NCBI GenBank assembly: GCA_016801885.1
Contig: JAFBJY010000240.1
Coordinates: 1 to 64,000 of the forward strand
From: Toxotes chatareus
Lineage: Eukaryota > Chordata > Actinopteri > Toxotidae
Reading direction: 5' to 3'
Length of the DNA stretch: 64,000 nucleotides
Positions 39,221-51,191 of this stretch are shown in pieces. The notes under the pieces are model-generated. The model saw nothing but the letters and a program-made list of their open reading frames with translations, was not told the origin of the DNA and ran no database searches. Both the position numbers and the translations under genes were made by a program. How positions within the stretch are numbered: position 1 is the stretch's first letter; every line of letters begins with the position of its first letter.

Positions 39221-42200
39221 ATAAATGTATCAGTTTAAAATTTTGGGAAAAACTTTTAATAGGGTTATACCCGAAATTTTTTGAATATTTTTAACATTAA
39301 GAACAGAATTTCCTTGAGTTAGGCGTAGGTTAGTGCCGTAATTTTTTGGAAATTTTTTTCATATTTTAGCTCTAAGAAAAAAGTTGGGAAAATTTTTAAA
39401 GAAAAATTTTCACCCAAAAAAGTTTCAACTTCTATTTCGCATGAAAAAGGGGTCCAAATTTGTTTTTTTGATTTAAAACGTCCTATAAAAAAAAACCTCA
39501 AAAAAAGGCCCATACCCAAAATTTCCATCAGAAATTTTAAATATAAAAAATGTTTTTAATTTGGGAAAAAAAAAAATTTTTTTTGGTTTTTCAAAAAGGG
39601 AAAAAAATTTTTGGGTTTTTTTGGGCCCTAAGACTGCCGTTGGAAAATTTTGTTTTCCCCCGGCCCTGTTCCTGTTTCCGGGAAAGGAAATAAATTCCCA
39701 AAAATGCCCATAATTTGTTTAAACTTATTTTTTTTAACGTTCTTTTGGGAAAACCGGGGGCAAAAAACCCCATTTTAAAATAAAAATAAAAGGAAAAAAG
39801 GGGGAAAAAGAAATATTTTTAAAATTGCTTTTAAAATTTCCCTTGTTTCCCAACCTGAAAATTTAAAATTTTTAGTAAGGGGTTTGAACCCCCAAAAATT
39901 TAGAAAATTTTTTAAGGGGGGTGTTGAACTTAAAAGGTTTTCTGAAGAAACCTTAAATCCCATAAAAAATTCACAAATTGGGCTCCCCTTTGGTTTTTAA
40001 AAAGAAATTTAAAGTTTAAAAAAAATTTTAGAAAAAGGGAGAAATTTGGAAAAAGGAAGTTTTTGTTTAAAACCCCAATTAAAAAGGGGATAATGAACCC
40101 CAAAATTTGTTTTTAAAACCAACAAAGAACAAATTTTTTGGTTTTTCCCATTTTAAAAAAAAGGCCATTTTCTTTTTCCCAAAAAGGGTTTTTAAAAATT
40201 TGGTTTTTAGTTTTTTTAGGGCCCCTTTTTTTTGATTTAAAAACTTTTAAGGGAAAAATTTTTTAACTTTTTGAGAAATTTCCAAGGGTTTTTTTAAATC
40301 CCTTTTTTTTAAAAATTTAGGGTTTGGATGGAAAAGGGTTTAAGGGTTAAAATTTTTGTTTTAAAAAACCCTTAAAGACTTGGGAAGTAAAAATTGGTAA
40401 CCCTTTTTTTTTAAAAAAACCTGTTTTAAACGGGGCAAAAAAAATAAAGTTTTTGGGTTTTCCCATTAAAATATTGGTTTTTAAAATTTTGATTTAGGGG
40501 TTTTTAAAAAGTTATTTTGGTTTTTAATTAAAAACCCTAAAAATTCCTTCCCCATGTAACTTTTAAAAAAAATTTTAAAAAAAACTTTCCCGAAAAAAAA
40601 AAAAACCCCTTTTAAAAAAAAGGGGGTTTTCCAATGAATGAGTTTATTTTAAACTTATTTTGCTGGGAATCCCCGGGTAAAAAAGGGAAAATGGGCCGGG
40701 GTTAAAATGAATATTTCATTTACCCTTTTAGCGAAATTTAAAAAAAGGTTTCCTTTTAAAAAAAAAACCCAATTTAAAATTCCCAAAAATTTTTTGGGGG
40801 GTTAAAAACGGGGTTTGAATTAAATTTTTTTTAAAATTTTTTTTTTTTTGTACACCCAAATTTTTTTTAAAATTTGTTGAAAAATTTTTAAAAAGAAAAT
40901 TAGGGGAAAAAAAGAAAACTGGGGGCGGGGAGAAAATTTAATTCCCCTTTTACTTTTTTTCTTTTTTGAAATTTTAAACTAAAAGGAAAAAAGTTTTTTT
41001 CCCCCCAACCAGCCCAAAATTTCATTTCCCCGAAGGGCCCCTTTTTCCCCCGCCCGGGGGAAAAGGGCAAATTTGGGGGGTTTAAAAAAACAAATTTTCC
41101 CCAAAAAAACCCCCAAATTTTTTAAATTGGGGGTTTAAATTGGAATTCCCCCTTTGTAAATTTAAAAAACAGTTGGTGCCCCTGAACATTTTCTTTTTCT
41201 GGAGCCAATTCCCTTTCAAAAAGGAAAAGTTTTCCTTTTGTGAAAATTTTTAAAAAATTTTTAACGGGGGTTAATTTTTTTAAAACCCCCCCCCCTTTTG
41301 GTTTTTGGGGGCCCGAGCCGGAAAATGGGGCCCTGATTTTAAATTTAGGGGTTTGGGGGACCAACCGGCGGGGTTTTGGGTGGGGATCATTTGGGAATTA
41401 AAACTAAAAAGGGGGGGTAACTAAAAACCCCCAAAAAGGAAAGGGGAAAAAGCAGGGGGGAAAAAAATTTGGGGGTTTTTTTGGGGGCCTGTTTTTAAAA
41501 AACTGGGAAAAATTCAGAATGCCCCCCAAAAATTATTGAAACCCCCTTTTAAAAAAGGTTTTAAAAAAAATTTTTCCAACTGGGAAAAAATCTTTGGCCC
41601 AAAACGTACACGATAAAATGGGTCAATTTCCCTCAAAATTTGGGCCCCGGGTTTTTGCCAAATTTTTTCCCCCCCAAAAACCCCAACCCAATTAATTTTA
41701 TGACCCCTTTTTTATTTTAAAAAGGGGTTTTTTCCCCAAAAAACTTTTAAAACCCTTTTGGGGTTTTTTTCCCCAAAAAAATTTTCCCCCAAAAAAAATT
41801 CAAATTTTTTTTAAGAAATTTAAATTTTTAAATTTTTAATTTGGTTATCAAATTTCCAATTATATTTTAACTTTTTCCCCCCCCAAAAAAAAAAATCTTT
41901 AAAATTTTTTTCATGGTTTTCCCCCGGGGTTTAAAAGCTTTTTTTTGACCCCACCCCGGGCCCTGGTTCCCGTTTTTTCTAAAACCCCTTTTTTTTTTAA
42001 ACCCAAGGGCTTTTTGGTCCCTTTTTGCCCCCCGGGGGAAAAATTCTGTTTTGCCCGGGGCAAACTGGAAACCCTTTTTTTCCCAATTTTTTTAAAAAAA
42101 AACCCCTTTTTTTAAAAGGGAAGGTCAAAACCCCTTTTTTAAAAAAAAAAAGAACCTTTTTTCCCCCCAAACTAACCCTTTTTTTTAAAAATTTAGAAAT

Positions 42201-45200
42201 TTTTTTCCCCAACCCCCTCCCCTTTTTAAAAATTTTTTTACAAATTCTAAAAGTGGGGGAAAAGGGTTTCCCGGGGTGGGGGGGAAAAAAAGGGCCCAAT
42301 GGGGGGGCCCCTCAAATTACCCAAGGGGAACAGGTTTGGGCCCAATTCCGGGCAAACTGGGGGGGGGCCCAACCCCTTTTTCCTTGTTTTTCATAAAAGG
42401 CTCCCCTTTTCCCCAGTCTTACCTTTGCCTTTAAAAAAAACTTTCCCAATTTTCCCTTTTTGCTTTTGGGGAACCGTTTTTGGGGGGGTTTTTTAAAAAG
42501 GGGGGGGCTGGTTCAAAGGCCAGTTTGGATTTTCCCTTTGGGTTCCAAATTTAAAAAGAATTTTCTTTTTCTTTTCGGGAGTTTTCCCCTTTGGGATTTT
42601 TTTTAAAGTTTTAAATATTTTAAATTTTTTTTGAACCCAAACCTTGAAATTTAAAACCAAAGGGAAATTTCTTAAAAGGAAAGGGTAAATTTTTTCCCAG
42701 GGTTTTTAACAATTACCTTTTTAAAAATTAAAAAAAAAGGGCCCAACCAAGGTTTTTCCCTCCCCCGGGATCCTTTTTTTCCCCGGGGGGGGCCCCGTTT
42801 GTCCCCGGGCCCCCAAGAGCTTTTGGGCTTTTCCCCTTTTTAAGGGAAACCTTTTGGGGGGGCAAACCCTTTTTTCCCCCAACCCCAAAAAAATCGCTTT
42901 TTCTGGGGTTTTTTTGGTTCCCGGGGTTTTTCCGGGAACCCTTTTTAAAAAAAAGGTTTTTAAAGTTTTCGGGGCATTTTGGGGAAACCCCCCAATTTTC
43001 CCTTTTTTTTTTAAAAGGAAAAAAGGTTTGGGGCCTTTTAACTTTAAATTTTTCAAAATTTTCCCATATTTTTCCAAAACCCAAAAAACTTTTTTTTATT
43101 TCCCCCTTTCCTCCAATTCCCTTTTTTTTTTCTTTCAACCGTTTTAGGTTTTTTCCCCCTTTTTTAAAATAGTTCCCGAGGGGGGCCCCTTTTAGCTTGG
43201 GCTTCCCCTTTTTTTTGAAACAGCCCTGGGGGTTTTGTGTGCCTTTCCAGTTTTGGGGCTTCGGGCCTTTTGGTTTTGGTTTTTTGGGGCCCAAATGAGG
43301 GGGGGGGGCCAGAACTTTACTTGGGGTTTTCCCTTTTTTTTGGTGGGGAAAAGTTTACCCCGGCTCGATCCCCGGGCTTTTATTTTCCCCTTTCGGGTTC
43401 GCAACCCCGCGGAGTGGAAAAGGGTTTCCTGTAAATCCCGGGGATTTTAGCTTGGGGTTTTTGGGGATTTCTTTCTTTCCACAAGAAATTTAAAAATTTA
43501 ACCCCTTTTTCCCTTTTACAGGGGTTTTTTTTTTTGAAATTTTTTTTAAAAAAAAAAAATTTTTTTGGCCCAAAAATTTTTTTTGGGACCTGTGAAAACT
43601 TTACCCCCCCCAAAAAGGGAAACTTTGGGTGAAAAAGGGGGCCCCCCTTGGCCCTTCCCGTTTTTAAAAAAAAATTTTTCCCCTTTTTTTTGGTTAAAGG
43701 TTACCAAACCCCCCTTAAAGTTTTTGGTTTGTTTCCCCAAATCTTTGATTTTTCTCCAAGGATAAAAAGGGGGCATTTTGTTGGGAAAAAAGGGTCTGTT
43801 TCCCTTTTTTTTCCACGGGTTTTTGGGGGGGATTTGCCCCCTGCTTTCCCTTTTTCCCTTTCTTCCCCATGTAAATTTTTGGTTTTTTTCCGGGGGCCCC
43901 GGCCCCCATGTTCTTTTTTCCTCTTGACTGGGGTTTTTGGTTTTTTTTGGGGGGCCCCTTTGTGGGTGCCCCAGGGTTTTTAAAAATTTTTCTGTTTTGG
44001 GGGAAGTTTTTTTTTCGGGCGTTCCCCCCCCCACCGGGAAAACTGTTTGGTTTTTTCATTTCCTGTTTGGCAAACCTTTTCCCTTTCCTTTTCCCCCGCC
44101 CCCAGGGGTTTTTTGAAAGGGTGCTTTTTGGGTTTTTTTAAACGGGGGTTTTTTTTGTTTTCTTTTTTAATTTCCCTTTTTACTTTTTTGGGAAATTTTT
44201 GTTTCCCTTTTTCCAATGGTTTTGTTCCCCCGGGGGAACTTTGGGCCTTATCCCCGCTTTTTTAAATTCTGGTAAGAAGTCCCTTTTGTTGAAATAAAAA
44301 CAAAATCCCCGGGTTTTTAAAAATTTTTTGGTTAACCCTTTCAATAATTTCCTACCCTTTTTAAAGGTTAATTTAAAACCCCTTTTTCCCTGGTCCTCTT
44401 TTCTTTCATTGGAAAAAATTTTCTTTCCCCCCCTTTTTTTTTTAAAATTTCCCCCTTTGAAGGGCCCCAAAAATTTAAAAATTTTCCAACCCTCTATTTT
44501 TTTTGGGGAAAAATGTTTAAAAAGGGGGGTGATTTTTTTAAAAAAAAGGTGGTGCATACCCCAGGTTTTAGGCCCATGGGTTTCTTTTTCCCTTTTTTTT
44601 TAGTTTAAAAAATTTTCGGGTTTTTTACTTTCTACAAAAAAGCTTTTTAACCCCCGGGGTCTGGTTCCCTTTTCCCTTAAAGGGTTTCCCCTTCCCCTTT
44701 TAAAACCATCCTTAAAAAAAACCCCTTCCAAAATTTTTTTTTTGGATGAAAATTTGGCCCCAAAAAACCCAAAAGGGAAAAAATCTTCCTTGGGGAAAAA
44801 AAAAAAAAATTGGGGAAAAAAGGCATTTTGGCGGGAAAAAAAGGGGGGGCAAACAAAAGGGGTTTTTTTTAAAAAAAAAACCCCAAAAAAAGTTTTAAAT
44901 AAATTTGGGGTTTTTTCCCCGGGGGGGCCCAAAAAATTTTAAACATTTCTTAAAAATTTTTTTTTTAATTTAAACTCTTTGGAAAAAATTTTGGGAAAAA
45001 AAAAAAAAAAGGGAAAATTTTTAACGAAAAAAAAAAAGGGGGGGCAAAAAATTTGAAAATTTCGGGTTTAAAAACCTTTAGGGTGGAAAAAACAAAAAGG
45101 ACCAAAAAATTTTTTAAAAAATAAAAAAATTTTGGAAAACCCAAAATTTTTAATTAATGAAGGGGGAAAAAAACCTTTCAAAAAAAAAACTTTTTTGTTA

Positions 45201-47604
45201 TTAGAACCAAATTTAAAAAAAGTTTTTAAATTTGAAAATTTTTTTTTATCCAGTTCGAAAAAAATTTTTTACCAAACTTTTTTTTTAAAATTTTTTTAAA
45301 CTAAAACAATTTAAATTTCCCCGAAAAGGCCGCAGTGAAAATTTTAGAAAAGAAGGGGTTGTTTTTTTGGGGGGAAAAGGGTTTTTTTGTTTAAAATAAA
45401 AGGGGTTTTTCCTTTAATTCCTTGGAAGGGAAAAGGGTTGTTTATTTGGAACCTTTGCTGAAAAAAAATTTTTTTAAGGGGGGGCCCCCAAAACCCCAGA
45501 AAAACCCCTTTTTAAAATTTTTTTACTCATTTGTTTTATTTTCCCTTTAATTTACTTTTTGGGCCCCTTTTTTCCCCCAAATTTTACACCCGGGGGTTCC
45601 CAAAATTTAAATTCGGGCTTTTTTAAAAACTTAAAATTTTTAAAAACTTTTTTTTAAAATTTTAAATTTAAAAAGAAAATTCTTTGGTGCTTTTTTTCTT
45701 CCCCATTTATTTTTTGGGAAATCTGTTTTTTTTCCCTTTTTAAAAAAATTTTTAAATTAAATTTCCCTCTATTTCAATTTTTTTGCCAAAAAAAATTTTT
45801 TTAAAAGGGGGTTTAGCCCAAAAGGGGTTTTTTAAAAAATTAAAATCCCTTCTTTTTTAAAAATTGGGGAAAAAAAATTTGAAAGGGGAAAACCTTTTTT
45901 TTTAAATTTTGGTATTTTTTGAAATTTTTTAAAAAAAATTTTTTTTTACAAAAAAAGGCAAAAAAATTTTTTTTAAAAATTTAAATTTTTTAAAAGGGGG
46001 AAAAAAATTTTTTTAAAAGGGTTAGGGTATCTAGATTTTAAGGGTTTTACCCGGAGTTTGCCAAAAAGGGGGGTCGCGGGAACAAAATTTTTTAATTTTG
46101 GGGTTGGGGGTTTTTAATTTTGGGAAAATGGGGGAAAATTTTTTTTTTTTGGGGGGGGAAAAAATTAAAAATTGGAAAAAAAGCACCCCCTTTTTTCTTT
46201 TTTTTTTTAAAAAAATTTGGGAAAAAAATTTTTTTGCTCCCCAAAAACCCACCCCGGGGGGAAAAATTCTTTAATTTTCCCAAAAAAAAAATTTACGCCC
46301 CCCAAAACCCTTTTTCACCCGGGCCCTTTTTTCCTTTTATACCCCCCTCAAAAATGGGCCATCCCCCGGGAAAAATTTCATCCCGCCAAAAAACCCCCGG
46401 GGGAAAATTTTATTTACTTTAAAAAAGGGGGAAAAAATAGGTGGGCCTTCCCTTTAACTTGAAATAAATTTTGGGCCCCGGGGGGTTTGGGGCCAAAAAA
46501 CCCCCCCCCAAAAGAAAAGAGGGAAACCAAACCCAAACCAAAAAAACAAAACCCCCAAAACCCACTATTTAATTTTTCTTGCCCAAAAAAAAAACCCCTT
46601 TGAAAAAAAAAATTTTTTTCCCCCGAAAAACCCCCCTTTTTACCCCCTTTAAAAATCGGAAAAAATTTTTTAAAATTTTTTTCAACTTAAAAAAAATTTT
46701 TATAAACCCCCATGGGTTTTGGACCCTTAAACCAAAAAAATTTCAAAGGCCCAAACAACTAAACAAAAGCTAAAAAAATTTAAAACAGAAAAAATGGGGT
46801 TTTCCAAAACCCAGAAAAGGGAAGGGGCGGTTCCCCGCGGGGCTCCCAAAGTTTAAAACCCGAAAAAAATTTAAAATAATGGGAAAAATATTTAAAAAAT
46901 TTTAAATAACCCGGGAAGGGTTTTTTTAATTTCAAATTTTTTAAATTGGGTTCACCTTTTTTTTAATTTTTATTTTAATTTTCCAAATAATAAATAATTT
47001 TAAAAAAAAAATTTATTTAAATCCCAAAAAAAATTTTTTTTAAAAATTTTTTTAAAGATAATTTAAAATAATCTGTTTTAAATCCAAAAAAACAAAAAAA
47101 ACCCTTTTAAAAAAATTTGGTTTTTAAAACTGGGGTTTTACATTAAAACATAATTAAAATTTTTTAGAAAATATTTAAACACAAAAACCTAAAAAGAATT
47201 TAAATTTAAAATTTTTTTCATTTAAGGAAAACCGGGAAAAAATTTTTGAAAAATTTTTTGGGGAGGGGTTTTCCCTTGAAACCCTTTGGAAATTTAAAAA
47301 AAGGGGCCAAAAAAATTTTTGGGTTATTTTTAGATTTAAACCCAAAACCCACACCCCTTTAAAAATTTCCCTTGGGAAAAATTTAAAATTTTTTTTTTGG
47401 TTTTTTTTTTATTTTAAACCCTTTTTTTCCTTATAAAAATATAAAAAACCCCTTTTTTGTTTTCCCTTTCATTTTTAAAAAAAATTGGGGAAAAAAAAAT
47501 TTTTAAAAACAAAAAGAAAAATGCCCTTTGGGGGTTTTAAATTTTGGGGAAATTTTAAAAGGGGGGGAAAATTTTGGGAAAACGAAGGTTTTAAAAAGAA
47601 AGTT
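39220..47604. other. Second homopolymer-run block, probably artefact
   Basis: Same texture as the 2.1-11.2 kb block: runs of identical bases follow one another with no repeat unit. Long apparent ORFs such as 42,728-43,294 (-) and 43,546-44,034 (-) are Lys/Gly/Pro/Phe-rich by-products on overlapping strands. Normal sequence resumes abruptly at about 47,605 (AGTTTCATAGGTCTGAGATG). Confidence 0.88.
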
Positions 47605-48307
47605 TCATAGGTCTGAGATGCTAAGAGAGAGAGAGGTTAGGGCAAGGGAATGCATTATGCCAGAGAGTGTCCTCACAAAGATATAAGTACCAGTATGTGT
47701 GAGTGTGTGTGTGTGTTTGTCCTTTGATGCCTTTGATGTATCAACATTCTACAGTCTGATGTCAGAGGCTGCAGTAAGTGGACACACAGCCAGAGACGAG
47801 TTCAGAAGTCAAACAGGAGCAGAAACAGTTGGACTGGACAGGACTTGCTTATGATTTAGGAAGAAAGAACCACCAAATTGCACTGTGTTGGTCCTGCTTG
47901 GTAGCAGAGCTGACCATTGCCAACCTATGACATTCTCCTCCCTACCTGTGTCTGCAGTCGCTACACTCCTGTGTGTCTATGCTGTAGACTAGAGAGAAAG
48001 CTCTATTCTTAATTCTCTCTGTTTTCAGCTCTCAAGACCTTTGCAGCTTCTACCTGAACCTCTGTGATCTGGGGTTTACTACATCCCAAACAATATGCTC
48101 CCTTTTGAAACCAGAATGAAAGTTTTGCGTTCATGGTGATATATACCTCTGATTCTTGGGAATTTGGATAAAACTGGTTTTAATTCTGAAATAAAAAGTT
48201 ACTTGAATATTCACTTTATACAAATATTTAAACTGTTGTACATATACTCTTCTAAAAGATCTAACATCATCTACTTTAAGCAAATTAGGAAAAGTAATGT
48301 TTTTTCT
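47605..48307. other. Readable non-coding flank upstream of the LINE
   Basis: Normal-complexity DNA with a short (GT)n microsatellite at 47,697-47,715. No gene or recognised repeat before the LINE begins. Confidence 0.55.
47697..47715. repeat. (GT)n microsatellite
   Basis: GTGTGAGTGTGTGTGTGTGT-type tract, slightly interrupted. Confidence 0.85.
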
Positions 48308-50641
48308 GTCATTCTGCTGGGGACTTCAAACGCCCACGTGGGCAGCAACAGGGACACCTGGAGGGGCGTGATTGGGAGGAACGGCCTCCCTGATCAGAAC
48401 CCAAATGGTGTTCTGTTGTTGGACTTCTATGCTAGTCGCAGTTTGTCCATAATGAACACCATGTTCAAGCATAAGGGTGTACATGGCACCAGGACACCCT
48501 AGGTCGAAGGTCAATGATCGACTTCGTGGTCGTGTCGTTTGACCTTGGCCGTATGTCTTGGACACGGGTAAAGAGAGGGGCTGAGCTGTCAACTGATCAC
48601 CACCTGGTGGTGAGTTGGATCCGCTGGCGGGGAGGCTGACAGGCTCAGCAGGCCCAAATGTATTGTGAGGGTCTGTTGGGAACATCTGGCTGAGCCCCCT
48701 GTCAGGGGGGTCTTCAACTCCCACCTCCGGGAGAGCTTCAACCAGATACCGAGAGAGGCTGGGGACATTGAGTCTGAGTGGACCATGTTCTCTGTATCTA
48801 TTGTTGATGCAGCTGTCCGGAGCTGTGGTCATAAGGTCTCCGGTGCCTGTTGTGGCGGTAATCCCCGAACCCGACAGGCCAAGAGGGCCGCAGCCCGGGC
48901 GGTTGTAGAGGCAAAAACTCGGATCTGAGAGAGGTTCGGTGAGGCCATGGAGGAGGACTATCGGTCGGCCTCAAGGAGATTCTGGCAAACCGTCCGGCGC
49001 CTCAGGAGAGGGAAGCAGTACTCTACCAACACTATTTATAGTTGAGGCGGAGAGCTGTTGACCTTGACTGGGGACATTATTGGACGGTGGAAAGAATACT
49101 TTGAGGATCTCCTCAATCCCGCTGTTCACGATTTCCGTTGAGGAAACGGGATGGGGGTTTGGTGGCGGACTCATCCATCACCCAAGCTGGGGTGGATGAG
49201 GTCCGTCCCCAGTAGTCTCTGGATGTTGCAGAGCTGTCTTGGCTGACACGCCTCTGTAACATCGCAGCGTGGCAGTCGGGGACAGTACCCTGGAGTGGCA
49301 GACAGGGGTGGTGGTCCCTCTTTTCAAGAAGGAGGACCAGAGAGTGTGCTCCAACTATAGGGGGATCACACTTCTCAGCCTCCCTGGGAAAGTCTATGCC
49401 AGGGTGCTGGAGAGGAGGATTCGGCCGATAGTCGAACCTCGGATCCAGGAGGAACAATGCGGTTTTCGTCCTGGTCGTGGAACACTGGACCAGCTCTATA
49501 CTTTCTATAGGGTGCTCGAGGGTTCATGGGTGTTTGCCCAACCAGTCCACATGTGTTTTGTGGATCTGGAGAAAGCGTTCGACCGTGTGCCTCGTGGGGT
49601 CCTGTGGAGGGTGCTCTGGGAGTATGGAGTCCGGGGCCCTCTGCTAGGGGCTGTCAGGTCTCTGTACAACTGGAGCAGGAGCTTGGTTCACATTGCCGGC
49701 AGTAAGTCAGACCTGTTTCCAGTGCATGTTGGACTCCGGCAGGGCTGCCTTTGTCACCAGTTCTGTTCATAATTTTTATGGACAGGAATTCAAGGTGCAG
49801 CCAGGGGCCAGAGGGAGTCGGGTTTGGGGACCACAGGATTTCATCCCTGCTTTTTGCGGATGATGTCCTGTTGGCTCCATCAAACCAAGACCTTCAGCAT
49901 GTACTGGGGCAGTTTGCAGCCGAGTGTGAAGAAACGGGATGAGGACCAGCACCTCCAGGTCCGAGGCCATGATTCTCGACCGGAAAAGGGTGGCTTGCCC
50001 TCTCCGGGTTGGAGGAGAGTTCCTTCCTCAAGTGGAGGAGTTTAAGTATCTTGGGGTCTTGTTCACGAGTTGGGGAAGGACGGAGCGTGAGATTGACAGG
50101 CGGATCGGTGCAGCTTCCGCAGTAATGCGGTCGATGTACCGGTCCGTCATGGTGAAGAAGGAGCTGACCCAAAGGCGAAGCTCTCAATTTACCGGTCGAT
50201 CCCACGTTCCTACTCTCACCTATGAACATGAGCTTTGGGTCATGACTGAAAGGACAAGATCTCGGATACAAGTGGCCGAGATGAGTTTCCTCGCAGGGTG
50301 GCTAGGTGGTCCCTTAGAGATGGGGTGAGGAGCTTGGTCATCCGGGAGGAGCTTGGAGTGCGGCCGCTGCTCCTCCACATCGAGAGGGGCCAGTTGAGGT
50401 GGCTCGGGCATCTATTCAGGATGCCCCTGGACACCTCCCTAGGGAGGTGTTCGGGCATGTCTCGCCAGGAGGAGGCCCCGGGAAGACCTAGGACACGCTG
50501 GAGGGACTATGTCTCGGCTGGCCTGGGAGCGCCTCGGGGTTCCCCGGAAGAGCTGGAGGAAGTGGCCAAGGAGAGGGAAGTCTGGGCGTCCCTGCTTAGA
50601 CTGCTGCCCCCCATGACCCGGCCCTGGATAAGCGGCAGATA
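48308..50641 (+). pseudogene. 5'-truncated non-LTR retrotransposon (RTE-like LINE) ORF2 remnant
   Basis: The copy starts inside the apurinic endonuclease domain (a shifted GDFNAHVG-type motif, about 48,320-48,345) and includes the catalytic TDHHLV motif (48,591-48,608). It then carries the reverse transcriptase: FVDLEKAFDRVPR (about 49,557-49,595), GLRQGC (49,733-49,750), the active-site FADDV (49,853-49,867) and EFKYLGV (about 50,038-50,058). A C-terminal region follows with RWLGHLFRMP (about 50,396-50,425). Reading moves between all three frames (for example near 49,750, 49,940 and 50,290) and stop codons interrupt the linker, so it cannot make a protein. FADD rather than YADD, the lack of a visible RNase H domain and the trinucleotide tail favour an RTE-type clade; this is inference. 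Host-encoded reverse transcriptase is excluded. Confidence 0.93.
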
Positions 50642-50660
50642 ATGATGATGATGATGATGT
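50642..50660 (+). repeat. (ATG)n 3' tail of the LINE
   Basis: Six ATG units directly after CGGCAGATA, followed by a T-run. Short simple-repeat tails of this kind mark the 3' end of RTE-type LINEs; no clear target duplication could be paired with the 5' edge. Confidence 0.85.
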
Positions 50661-51191
50661 TTTTTTTTTATTTAACAAAGATATTTTTGTATTAAAATGG
50701 ATGAGTACTTTAATAACTCAACAGCAATGAAGAAAAATTGTAAGCACTTAAAAACAAAGCATTTAAAACAAATTAAAGCGGCCTCTGACGGTGGTGACAC
50801 TAATCTGACGGTGGTTTCATTACAACATACATTTCCAAAATTTATACCACTCAAGTCAATGCCTTCTTGTTTAAGAACTATTTACTCCAAAAATAAAAGG
50901 TGTAAGGTACATTTAGGCAATATCATCAACCTCACTCCCATAACATCAAATATCAAATCATCATAATAAAAATTACAGTCATTACCACTATAAACTGTAT
51001 ATTGGACATGAATTACAGATAAATGAATAACTACATCTCACAGTCTCTTTTCCATAAACTGAAATATCTCAAAATACAGATAGCATTCTGTATAAATACC
51101 ACAAAACACATCTGGCACAATAATAACAATAATTCAAATGTGAACTCCTGTGAGTATTCCCTGACTGTAATACATCACTCAATTAGCTTTG
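50661..51191. other. AT-rich non-coding spacer
   Basis: No credible coding region; short ORFs at 50,697-50,966 and 51,023-51,226 are Asn/Lys/Ile-rich and lack any domain. Confidence 0.55.

Noticed and set aside
42728..43294. Long 188-codon minus-strand ORF
   Set aside because: Lies in a run-only block; the protein is Lys/Gly/Pro/Phe strings and overlaps equally long ORFs on the other strand.
43546..44034. 162-codon minus-strand ORF
   Set aside because: Same artefact texture, opposed by several overlapping ORFs.
2130..47604. CRISPR array, phage or bacterial gene content
   Set aside because: No regular direct repeats with spacers and no prokaryotic gene organisation anywhere; repeats present are eukaryotic.
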